DNA from: Coix lacryma-jobi var. lacryma-jobi
Taxonomy: Eukaryota > Streptophyta > Magnoliopsida > Poales > Poaceae
Assembly: GCA_009763385.1 (NCBI GenBank)
Contig: CM019831.1
Coordinates: 87,207,845-87,271,844 of the forward strand
Direction: 5' to 3'
DNA length: 64,000 nucleotides
Under the pieces are notes generated by a model. It saw only the letters and a program-made list of their open reading frames with translations. It was not told the origin of the DNA and searched no databases. Shown here one piece after another: positions 54,301 through 64,000 of the stretch. Position 1 is the stretch's first letter. The number at the start of each line of letters is the position of its first letter. Both the position numbers and the translations under genes were made by a program.

Positions 54301-55962
54301 AAGCAAATCTTCATCTAAAAGGTCGATGACTAATGGAGAGTCATCTAGGACTAGATGTGCAGCAAGGAAATCTGCTAAGGCTTAGCCTTTGATGACTTTT
54401 TGCAGTACGTAAATTATATCATTCTCCATCACGAGTAAGGCACACTTGCCTATCCTTCTAGTAAGGTCTGGTTGATTCAGGTGATACTTAATAGGGTCCG
54501 ATTCTGCTAGGCCATTTGCTTGAGGGTAATAACCAGTGGAACAATTCCACTCAATCTTGTATTTGTTCGGAAATCTCGCCATCTTAGTAGATGTGAAGGC
54601 TTTTCCATTATCAGACGTTATTCAACGAGGTACGCCAAAGCGGTAAATAATGTGTCGTCTGAGGAAGTTGATGACATTATCAGACTTAATCTCTCTTAGT
54701 GGAATTGCCTCAGCCCATCTTGAAAAATAATCGCTGGCCGCTAAGATAAAGCGATGGCCCCGCGAAGATGGTGGCTCGATCATGCCAATCACATCAATGC
54801 CCCAGGCATCGAATGGCCACGATGGTATAGTAGGGTGGAGAGGAACTGGGGGTTGGTGCTTGAAATCCCCATGTATTTGGTAGTCATGACATGACCGCAC
54901 TATCCTAATGCAGTCTGCCATCATTCGTGGCCAATAGCATCCCATAAGTTTGGTGTTATGGTACATCTTCGGCCCGCTTTGATGTCCGCCACACACTCCA
55001 AAATGGACTTCTTTTAGGGCCTTATCAGCCTCTTCTCGAGAAAGACATCGGAGGGGCAGCTCATAGCCAAAGCAACGCCTGTACAGTACACCTGCCTTAA
55101 AAATGTATGATGGAACACGTCGCTGAATTTGATGCCGTATGACAGGGTCACTTGGAAGCATCCCGTGTTTAAAATAATCGAGGAATGGTTTGCGCCAATC
55201 TTGATCATGGACTTTGGTTGTAGTCACAATGTTCACGTCACTTTTTTTAGGGATGAGGTCAAGTACCGCCGGGAGGAGCCATCTTTCTTCTATTTTCACC
55301 ATAGCTTTCCCATTAGGACGGGCTAACGAGGCCGCAAGTTTGGCCAAAGCATCGGCAGCTGCATTTCCACTTTGAGGAACATGACTAATTTCAATATGTT
55401 CAAATTTGGCCATGAGTTTAATGGGACCTCATGATATGGCTTTAGTTTAGGCTTACAGACCTCATATATGCCATTAATTTGTCTCACAATGAGTTGGGAG
55501 TCACCATACACGTGTAGGACACGAAGGTCCATAGAGAGGGCCAGTAGTAGCCCAAAAATGAGGGACTCATACTCAGCCTCGTTGTTTGAGCATTCCTCTT
55601 TGAGCAGGGAGAATGAGTGGTACATTGTATCTCTACGGGGGGTATTGAAGACTATCTCTGCACCCGCTCTCTTCTTTGGCTTCTTATCAGAGTCGTTATT
55701 AAGTGTGGGATGCTCCATTGAAGTATAGCTCCCAAGCAAGCTCGGTATCTATTGCAAGCAAATCTTCATCTAAAAGGTCGATGACTAATGGAGAGTCATC
55801 TAGGACTAGATGTGCAGCAAGGAAATCTGCTAAGGCTTAGCCTTTGATGACTTTTTGCAGTACGTAAATTATATCATTCTCCATCATGAGTAAGGCACAC
55901 TTGCCTATGCTTCTAGTAAGGTCTGGTTGATTCAGGTGATACTTAATAGGGTCCGATTTCGC
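53050..55962. repeat. 1,455-bp tandem duplication inside Tat-1 pol
   Basis: Unit one is 53050-54505 and unit two 54506-55962, nearly identical (for example GAGIVF/GAEIVF, KSFLDYF/KPFLDYF, FLERH/FLRRH). The joint fuses the integrase sequence NGLAE directly to the upstream RNase H sequence SDPIKYHLNQP. The divergence, well under 1%, is less than that between the LTRs. Confidence 0.93.
54506..55755 (-). pseudogene. Tat-1 RNase H and integrase (5' copy, truncated)
   Basis: Second copy of the RNase H to integrase segment. It ends at the catalytic-Glu motif NGLAE, where the duplicated unit begins again. An in-frame TGA replaces an Arg codon just before TSDNG (near 54622). Nothing distinguishes it functionally from the other copy. 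Confidence 0.9.
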
Positions 55963-56170
55963 AATAAGTTGGAACTCATGGGATAGTAGATAATGCCACA
56001 GTTTCTTTAGGGCAAATATGAGAGCTATACATGGTTTCTCGATTGGGGACTAATTAAATTTAGCCCCTACCATTGAGTGGCTAAGGTGGTAACATGCCAC
56101 CTCTTGCCCATTATCATTTACTTGACAAAGTAGGGCACCAACATAAGTAGGTTGTGCCACTATGTATCAA
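55800..56170 (-). pseudogene. Tat-1 RT-linked RNase H remnant
   Basis: The minus strand shows, in order, GALLCQVNDNGQEVACYHLS, SPIEKPCIALIFALKKLWHY, SDPIKYHLNQPDL, IYVLQKVIKG-stop-ALADFLAAH. This is the usual connection and first RNase H region of Gypsy RT. At least two in-frame stops are present. Upstream of about 56170 the similarity ends abruptly and no RT core follows. Confidence 0.7.
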
Positions 56171-56399
56171 AGGGTGCCCCTTCTTTCTAATGTTGAAGCC
56201 TGGTAGGTGAAAGGCCTTGTATTTTATTTCTAGCAAGTGGTGGCCAAGTGGTGCAATGGTGAATGTGCACTAACCATATCATCAAAAGGCATAAAAGTTT
56301 GTGCAAAGCATTTTTCAAGAAGCTCCTATTGATTGCATGCATTGTCTTGTTAGTGTTAAGGAGTAGGCAGAATGCCATTGGCGTTTTAGATTACTAGGG

Positions 56400-57170
56400 C
56401 ACATAGTTGCCCACAAGTGTTGCTACTATTGGAGGCCACATATGTCAGAATGCCATTAGCGTGACATATAGCTTCTAAAACTGTCAATGTAGACCATCAA
56501 GAAGGTGTTGTGCTACAATCAGTGTCGTTAATATAGGAGGGACAACAAAAGATGGTATGCATCATAGGGGGCAAGGGAGGTATAGTGCCACCCTTGATTT
56601 TTTTTAATGTAGAAGGCAACACTAGCATACCATCAGCATAATAGGAGACCAGAGAGGAGTGGTGACATCCCTATTGTTGTTGATGTAGAAGGTGACACCG
56701 GAGACCACCAACATCATAAGGGGTTGGGGGGCATGGTGATGCCCCCGATATTTTTGATGTAGAAGGCAATGTCGAAAGACCATCGATATTATAGGAGATA
56801 AGGGAGGTATGACGACGCTCCCAATGTTGTTGATTGTGGAAGGCGACGCTAAAAGACCATTAGCATCGTATGACATAAGGGCAGCGTTGTGTGATGCCCC
56901 CAGTGTTGTTGATGAGGAAGATGATGTTGAACAATCGTCAACGTCTAGGGACCAACGAGGAGTAATTCCCCCAATGTTGTTCTTGCAGCAGGTGATGCCA
57001 AAAGACCATTGACATCATCTAGATTGGGGGGTTATGCCTTCCCTTGTCAGTGTTCTGAAGAATACGATGCTGGAGAAACATCAACGTTAAGAGAACCAGA
57101 GAATCATGGTGTTTCTCTTAGTGTTGATGTAGACAAAAATGGTGGGATGTCCTCCCTATGTTTGTTGTCA
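56400..57170. repeat. Degenerate ~76-bp minisatellite in the place of the RT core
   Basis: TTGATGTAGAAGGCGACGC-like blocks recur at about 56611, 56687, 56761, 56837, 56916, 56988 and 57056 (spacing 72-79). They alternate with AAAGACCATCRGCATCATAGG and GGTGATGCCCCCAATGTTG. Copies are only about 70-80% alike. Confidence 0.8.
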
Positions 57171-57299
57171 TTGAAGAAAGCTCTAAGTTGGGTCACACAT
57201 AGTCCCGGGTACAAGTGAGCCTGATATGGCAGCTACATTCCATGAATGATAGTGCAACATATATAGCCAGTAATGGCGTCAATTACCATCTTTCTCGCT

Positions 57300-57480
57300 A
57301 GAGTGGGAAAATCATCTTTCGGGCAAGTACAACTTTAGCTGGCTAAAGTCCATGCACACCTAGACTTGCCCGTTCTTTTTCATTATCAGAACTAGTGATG
57401 AGCCATTAAGGCTATTATATTTCTTTTATAAACCCAACACATTAGTATGTCATTTTGTAATCTTGGTTGAAAGTGACATA
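57300..57480 (-). pseudogene. Tat-1 reverse transcriptase N-terminal remnant
   Basis: The minus strand reads HHxLVLIMKKNGQV-stop-VCMDF, the conserved 'VKKKNGQIRVCVDF'-type motif of Gypsy RT. The following palm domain, including the YxDD box, is absent. Confidence 0.6.
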
Positions 57481-58560
57481 TCAATTGCTTATAGGGCGAT
57501 ATAGAGGATCTATCACCCACTTATGAGTGGCAGGCCTAACTAGGGCATGTCTGTGTAACATCTGGTAAAACAATCTCGATATTGCATTATGAATGGTCAA
57601 CATTCTTCACACTCTTTGGGCGTAAGGGTGACACTCATGAAGGTCGGATGTGGATCATCATCACTCCCCAGGTTCATTTCAGCCCATTCATTAGTGTTGT
57701 GATGGACACCATCTTCTAACTGTTATGAGGCAAGGGAAGCATGTAATACATCCCCATGAGAAGCCACCATAGACATTTGCATGAATGAAAGGACATGGTC
57801 TTCATCCTAAGGACCATATTTTGCATTAATAGTTATGATTTGCCGTCTGGGGCCATTAATATCTCCTTCACTATTTGAGGTGTCATTTACATAGATTTGA
57901 TGCCTTGTTTGGAATTAGATGTGCGGCCATTATTGTTTATTCTTTCTGATCAGCTCGTCATTCTTCACATATGCCCAGAGGTAATTGTTGGTTTTGCCAC
58001 AACTTGATCTTAGCCTTCTTGAGTAAGGGAACCATTCTAGGTTCAACTTTAAAGTGGATAGAACTTCCTCCTCATTTTTTGGTCATCTTTTCAATCCTGG
58101 TGACCATATTCTTTATGCTTCCATTTACTTGTGTGGGCTTCATAACATTGTTGCTCATTTTCATGGGCAGGTAGCGAGTCGCCCTAGCTATCGCAAGATA
58201 CTTAGCCTTGGCCATGGAGCTTTACTCAAAGAAATAAGAGTAATGGTCCTTTTTATAGAAAGGACCCATATGAGGTTTTATGAACCCAATCTCAAAAGCT
58301 AATTGGGTTGTTTTTTTTGCCAGAGTGAATTGTTCTGGTGGGGGTGAGGTTCTATGTCCACAATTGGTATGAACCATCTAGCTTTAATTGCTCCAAATGT
58401 GCATCTTAATAAGGAGCATGATTTTTGTAGGGCGATCCTCATGTTTAATTTCTAGGGCTCAATTTGATGAGCTCCTTGGCTTGGAGGATGGAGCGCACGA
58501 AGCAAGTACCTGCTGAATAAGGTTTTTACATCGGCACAATGCACTTGTAGTTTTAGATGA
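57480..58560. other. Degenerate Tat-1 gag-pol region
   Basis: No frame or domain that I can defend. By position it should hold protease and the gag end. Stops are dense in all minus-strand frames. Confidence 0.4.
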
Positions 58561-59060
58561 GGGATTACATTGCATTCCACTTCATCATATTTTGAGGGTC
58601 GCCTTCGAGTTGCCCCTAGCTATTAGACTTTTATATAACTGTTTTCAGTGGTTGCACCAAGCTTTAGAGGAGAAATAACGATCTTACTGCATCTTTTAAG
58701 GGCAACCTTGGAGATGCCCCTACCTATTGGACTTATGTAAGGAAACTTAAAGTGGTTGCCCCCAGCTTTACAGGAAACAACCCTACTTCATCATCTTTTA
58801 AGGGCAACCTTTGAGGTGCCCCTAGCTCTTCAACTTATATAAGGCAACTTCAAGTGGTTGTTTGACATTAACTTTATAGGAAACAACCCTACTTCATCAT
58901 CTTTTGAGGGCAACCTTGGAGGTGCCCCAGCTCTTCAACTTATATAGGGCAACTTCAAGTGGTTGTTTGGCCTTAACTTTATAGGAAACAACCCTACTTC
59001 ATCATCTTTTGAGGCAACCCTTGGAGATGCCCCCAGCTCTTGGACTTGTGCAAGGCCAGC
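58560..59060. repeat. ~106-bp tandem repeat, four to five copies
   Basis: GGAAACAACCCTACTTCATC recurs at 58772, 58879 and 58984, with more diverged units before it. Each unit also has GGGCAACCTTGGAGGTGCCC and CTTATATAGGGCAACTTCAA. The period is 105-107 bp. Confidence 0.85.
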
Positions 59061-60350
59061 TGCCCCCATCTTGTGATGAGAAATATCAACAATATTTTAG
59101 TGGCCCAGTGACATCAATGCCACCACAAAGGGTCAAGTTTATTTCTTCATTTTTCTTCTTGGAAGCAACTTTTAGCATGAGGGTAAAGTTCTCCTGGCGT
59201 CAAAGCTACGCCATCCCTCGGGCCCATAGTTATATACAAGGGGCAAGATTTGAAGATGAGGTGTTACTTTGTAGTGTTTCTTGAATCCTAGAGGGTTGCC
59301 CCCAGCACTTTGGGCAAAAGGAGCCCCAGGGTGGGAAGTATGTGTTCTTTAGGCAGCCCTCAACCACCCACCTGGATCTTGTCATTGGTAGAACAAGGAG
59401 GGGCATCCCTATTATGAATGGAAAAAATCACCTTCCCATAAGTGCCTCCAGTTGTTGGGGCATTGTATGATAAGATACAATTTTGCACTTGTCGCTCTGC
59501 TCGTTTGACGGGCATCTAGTGTTCCTCTTCATATTGGTAACTTTTAGGTCCATGTTGGTCTTGTTGGGGCCACATTGTAGCACCACACTTGTGATATTTG
59601 ACTCAACTAAGAGACTAGGATTGTCACCTTTTATGCTTGATGCTTCGTAAAATATACTAGCATGCGCCGGTTCTCCACTTAGCCCAAAAACACACTTATC
59701 ATCGGCATTGGGAGAAATGACATCACCAAAACTGGGGCGATCATTCCACCGAGTTTGCACGGGCCCTTCTATTTTTACAACTTGTAGGGCCTAGCGAGAA
59801 TAGCATCTCATGCACGTGATGCCAATAGAGCATCTTGGCAATTTCCTTATGAATTAAGGACTTAACTTTTTTTAAGATGATTCTCCCATTTGAGGGTGAA
59901 AAATTAGTTGGTGTAGCCGCCATACTTAGCTACCCTTCCTCCACAACTTCATCTCGAGTAATGTGGGATTTTGTTTGCATCAGGAGCCTCTACTTGTTTG
60001 GTTTAATTGTTGATGCTTCTTGATTTGGGCACCTCAACAAAAACATAGAGAGGAACTCTTGAGTATAAGTAAGGTGCTCGTATCTTTTTCTTGGCCTTGG
60101 CACACAGTTGGGCATGTAATGCCACAAACGAATTCAGGGACAAGCAAAGAAGTCCCAATAGCTATCACATGATAGGGCTTTAGGGCTGTTGACAGCGGCA
60201 GACATACTTGCCCAAAAAAATAGCCCACTCAACCTTTTCCACTTGAATTTTTTTATCAGCGCGACAACATGTAGCATGTATGTGTAGATCTCAGGAGCCG
60301 ACAACATTTTTTTACGACCATCGAGCATAGCAAAGGTGAGAGGAGAACCA
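59061..60350. other. Degenerate 5' internal region of Tat-1
   Basis: It lies between the repeat and the primer binding site, where the leader and gag should be. There are open frames of 60-110 codons (for example 59428-59760, minus) without recognisable capsid or zinc-knuckle motifs. I see no gene. Confidence 0.4.
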
Positions 60351-60351
60351 T

Positions 60352-60370
60352 GTCCCACTGGGCGTGCCAA
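60352..60370 (-). other. Candidate primer binding site of Tat-1
   Basis: The minus strand reads TTGGCACGCCCAGTGGGAC two bases inside the 5' LTR end (60373). Position and the leading TGG fit a tRNA 3'-end complement. I do not assign the tRNA. Confidence 0.6.
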
Positions 60371-60372
60371 TT

Positions 60373-63291
60373 TGTTTCGCCAGAAAAATCACTCTGCGGG
60401 ATCTCTCTGTGTTTCGTGGGTCGTACTACTTAGTACTAATATGCGCAGGCGTGCCAGTATAAATCCGTATACAAAATAAAATAAATGTGCAATAAAACAC
60501 AAAGAACAACAGTTCAGGGAAACATCACTTTATTCATTCATTGGAGAATTACAAAGTACAATTTCCCACTTTAATATATATATTGCGCCGAGTTTCATGT
60601 GACAATCAGAGGATTGTGTGACTTCTGGTTCTTGGGGCCTCTAGAGGCCTCCAGTTAATTACATCTGCAGCATTGGGCCGCAAAACACCTCCGATTAAGC
60701 TATGTCGTGGTCATCATTGTCGTCTCCAAATAAATTAGAGTTGTCTCCGAGTACATGCATAAGCACAAATACGTGAAAATGGTGAAGTGCTAAAGCCTCG
60801 TCGGCCTCTAGCAAGGTATCCGGCCTCGTCGTGCAGATCCTATAATGAAGTCAAGTGTTCAGCCTCATCGGTCGCGAACAAATAATTCCGGTCTCATCGG
60901 TCGTGGAAAAGAAACGTCCCAGCCTCGTCGGTCAGGGGAGAAAATGACTTCATATTGCGGAAATGGGGTTGTGGTAAATGTGGGACTTGTGCTCATGTAA
61001 TACTTCAGAAATTTCTACTTCGTATAGATTCTAGAGATTATTGGCGTGACACTTAGTCAGCTCGCCAATTTATATAATTGTGTGTCGACTTGAGCACTTT
61101 GTCATGACTTAGAATTATTTGTGGGTGTTGAACCCAAATGGATTTCGGGCTTATCGGAGCCCATGACATGAATGGACTATTTATTGAGCCACATTTGAAG
61201 AACTGATTTGGGCTCGTAACATCACGGCCCTATCTTCGAAATATTTATGAGTGCTGAACCCAAATGGGTTTTGGGCCTGGCCGAGCCCGTGACTCGCTAT
61301 GGGCTGAGAGATCATTATTTGGCTGTCAATTACATCTGAATAACTTATCGAGCTAGCTTGTAACTTGTGTGCACATATGCTTTGCACGTAAGACATTTGC
61401 ATGGTACTGAATAGCCCTTTCATTTGCTTTCTTACTTTATACTTCACAAGTACGTACATATACATATATTTCTGGGCTGCTATTGTTGGCTTCTCAAGAT
61501 GGACCGTCACTGGGCCCACCGCTGCTATCACTGCTCGCCTGCTCCGAGCATTGCCGGACTTGGTGCTGGGCTGTCTCGATTGCTGCTAACAATGGCGTTG
61601 CACGGCAGAAGAACGCCGTCGTGGCTGTAAGTCAGCCCTACTGGCGAGGGCTTTATTTGCCACTACATAGAAATCGCCGGGCTGCTGCTTAGGCCGCTGT
61701 TGATGGTCATCATCATCGAGTACGGGGCACTTGCTGTGGCACGCATGTTCGTCGTAGTTGATCTGCGGTGCCACCGATCAACAACATAGATAGCCCATCT
61801 CTCGCCGCCACGGCCAAGATAGCCACACAGGCCTGGTCGTTTCTGCACCCGTGCAGTTCGCCACTGCGTGCTTGCCATGACCTCCACCGTTCGCCGCCGG
61901 ACAAAAACTCTATGTATGTGTTGTTCTGTATGTTGGTGCTGCCATGCACAGAGACAAGCTAGAATCATGTAAATCTAAATATAATTAAAAGAATTCACCA
62001 TAAGCATTGGCTGCTATGTCGCCGATGATGAGGAAGCCGATGCGCGGTCCACCAGCTCGCCGGGGATGATGCAGTGTTCGACGATGGATGATGTCGGAGA
62101 AGTCGACGGTGAGAGCGTTGATGGCGCCGCCGCCTCTCATACTTGCCGGTGATGCGTGTATACATGTACGGCGGTGGCGTGCGCGTGGAGAGCGTGTCTG
62201 TACAACTAACTATCGGGGCGGCGGCATATTGCGATGGCTGGCCGGTGCAGCCTGGCGGCCCTGTGGATGTTTGTGTTCAGCAGGGCCGGGCAGCGGCGCG
62301 ACGGAGATGGAGTAGAAGCAGAGCCCCGGCGTATATGTACAGCAGATTGTGTACGTGTGCATGCTAGCAGAGCGGCGGCATCTTGAAGGTGGAGTCCGCC
62401 CCCTGAGAGGGAGAAGTTATTCTGCTTTTATAGGCATGAGCTAGGGTAGCAGGTCGAGGCGTTGTGGCAGGGAGCGCCGCCCTCGATCTGTTTTGCCGAA
62501 GGAGCGTCACGCGGCCGGATCGCTCAGCGTCAGTTCCGGAGAGCGGGCGACCGACTTCAGTTTTCAAATTTGAACAAGAAAGAGTTATCTCTCTGGCGAG
62601 CTTATCTCATCGCATAGTGCTGACCATTAGAACGACTGCACAATGTCACTGATCAGTGGCCCAACTTGGAGAGATCACCATGGCCTATATGCACAGAAGC
62701 TAGCCAAAAATGTTATCAGTGTATTTGCCAGCACCGCGTATTTTGAACCTGGCGGCCATGCTTTCGGGGAGACTTCTGGAAGCACTGCATGTTCTGCCGC
62801 CTTTGCATGGTGCATGCTGGGCAAATTCAAAATGTGTGCCGCAGTAGACGTGTATTCGTTCATACACGTGTTTGTACACGTATACATGCATGGGTCGGTC
62901 AAACAACTCACGGACATGGCTGCTTCTTATATATACCAGAATTAACTAGCTTGTAGAGCATTGCATTGCATGGACTACGATAGTTAGTGGGCCTAATTAG
63001 CAACACACTGAGTATTTTATATCTAAATGGTCATCTTGGGCCTGAAAATCTTGGCAAGCCATACATGTGCCATTATTTGAATACGGGCAATGTGCATCAG
63101 CGCCCAATATTATCTTAATTAACATTTGTGCTAATTGATGGCTACTAGTCTACATCTTTGATGCTCAAATATTTATATCTCACATATTTCGTAGGTATTA
63201 TGTCATTCTCAAATTATTTATAGGCACGTCTCATTCGACTCGTGCTAAATCGGCTATATAATATTATAATATGCTAAAAATTCATCTTACA
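60373..63291 (-). repeat. 5' LTR of Tat-1 (complete)
   Basis: 2,919 bp, TGTTTCGCC...CTTACA on the plus strand, followed by the target duplication AGTAT. It is the undisturbed reference for the 3' LTR. It lacks the 423-bp MITE-like insertion and keeps the 380 bp (62430-62809) missing from the 3' LTR. It would promote leftward transcription of the element. TATA-like ATATATATATTAAAG (minus, about 60567-60581) is a weak promoter candidate. Confidence 0.92.
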
Positions 63292-63296
63292 AGTAT

Positions 63297-63437
63297 AAAA
63301 GCTTCGGGCCTCCTGGCGGGAGGGGGAGAGGAGAACACTGTTCACTTCACCCTATACTCTAGTTTAATTCCGTCTTTGCTCCGTGCATTCGCTCGTGCGT
63401 CAACCCGCTGTTCCAGGGTTTCAACCCTGAAACAACA
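63297..63437 (+). repeat. 3' LTR of Tat-2, right part
   Basis: Starts AAAAGCTTCGGG, which completes TATAAAAG with the AGTAT at 22166-22170. It contains a short R/U5 with CCGTGCATTCGCTCG and ends CCTGAAACAACA. The LTR end is set by the match of CAACA to the TGTTG start. Bases 63438-63442 (atcat) are the expected target duplication. Confidence 0.65.
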
Positions 63438-64000
63438 ATCATGAAACAGTAGGGCATACCAAAAAGAGCATAATCTCATTCTCATTGGTCTAAACATGAA
63501 GCTCTAAAATGCACTAGAATACATGATGAAATGCATGCAAAAGCTAGTCTATCAAAATCAAAGCAAAAACTAGCGTAAGAAAGACCCAAAACAAAAGGAT
63601 TATCGGAGAAGTCAAACTATGAAACAACAAGCAAAATGCTTCCTCATCTAAAAGGGAAACACACACCAAACTCATAAGAGAAGAGCCAAGAATTGCTCAA
63701 GTGAACAGCCAGCAAAATCCACATCGGAAAGATCACATAGCAAAAGGATCGAAGAAGAAAAGTACCAAAACTCTGAACTCAGAAGTGTGTCGGAGGTACC
63801 TCATGAAGCACTTGATCGCCTACTTGTGTGATACCCTAGGGGACACCTACCAACTAAGGCATCTCCCCCTCGCCAGATGTTGTCGCTCCCCCCAGCTAGT
63901 GCTCACTGCAGATGCTGCACAAGCGGAACCCCAAGTCATGGAAGAAGTGGGATCGGGTCCGTGAGCCGAAATGCCCTCTCCAAGTTCTTGTTCTCCTGCA
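63438..64000. other. Flank of the nested stack, unrecognised
   Basis: A-rich sequence, then from 63780 a more GC-rich stretch with an 87-codon frame (63701-63964, plus) that shows no family features. It is the DNA into which Tat-2 inserted, possibly yet another element or a gene margin. Confidence 0.35.

Larger units (their letters stand above)
22171..63291 (-). mobile_element. Tat-1: Ty3/Gypsy element with a CACTA palindrome in its 3' LTR
   Basis: Both ends are exact: TGTTTC...TTACA LTRs and a perfect 5-bp target duplication AGTAT (22166-22170 and 63292-63296). Minus-strand order: 5' LTR 63291-60373, candidate primer binding site, degenerate gag/RT region, RNase H and integrase, polypurine tract 50400-50382, 3' LTR 50381-22171. 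The 3' LTR is split by a 25.2-kb CACTA palindrome and a 423-bp MITE-like element. An archaeal-type second RNase H upstream of integrase indicates the Tat lineage. Without the insertions the element is about 15.5 kb. It has no intact gene. Confidence 0.9.

Overview
The window is plant nuclear DNA, almost certainly from a grass. The evidence is GC-rich captured gene pieces, SIRE-type Copia, Tekay-like and Tat-like Gypsy elements, CACTA and Stowaway-type DNA transposons, and no bacterial-style genes. I found no intact host gene, tRNA, rRNA or CRISPR array. The whole 64 kb can be read as one nested stack of transposable elements, several with exact target-site duplications.

Outermost layer: the 3' part of a plus-strand Tat-like Gypsy element ('Tat-2'). 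Its internal DNA runs 14.9-21.6 kb. It holds two tandem arrays (54 bp x 6 and 87 bp x 14) and an antisense, apparently intron-containing extra gene of Transposase_28 type, itself split by a 348-bp insertion. Its 3' LTR starts at 21597, is interrupted at its TATA box, and resumes at 63297-63437.

Left stack (1-14902): Tat-2 is invaded by a minus-strand SIRE-like Copia element ('Copia-B', 9004-14902). Copia-B is cut in its reverse transcriptase by a second Copia element ('Copia-A', about 871-8998). Copia-A has a 4,121-bp solo LTR (1377-5497) in its gag and another LTR fragment at the left edge.

Right stack (22171-63291): a minus-strand Tat-like Gypsy element ('Tat-1', TSD AGTAT) sits in the TATA box of the Tat-2 LTR. 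Its internal region is badly decayed: a 1,455-bp tandem duplication across RNase H and integrase, minisatellites in place of the RT core, and several stops. Its LTRs are nonetheless about 97% alike in the part I compared. Its 3' LTR carries a 423-bp MITE-like insertion and, right beside it, the most striking object of the window.

That object (24688-49903) is a 25.2-kb, nearly perfect palindrome bounded on both sides by the same CACTA transposon terminus (CACTATGTAAAAG). Each 12.6-kb arm holds a TNP2-type transposase gene, a second large ORF, a captured tail-anchored coiled-coil gene, an RNase H-like fragment and a Stowaway-like MITE. The arms meet head to head at a 21-bp spacer that carries a template-switch footprint. 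The arms differ by scattered SNPs and single-base indels: the left transposase gene is open, the right one is frameshifted. The palindrome lies downstream of an intact 5' LTR and upstream of the matching poly(A) region. An LTR-driven read-through transcript would therefore be a long CACTA hairpin, the architecture of a Mu-killer-like trans-silencing locus.
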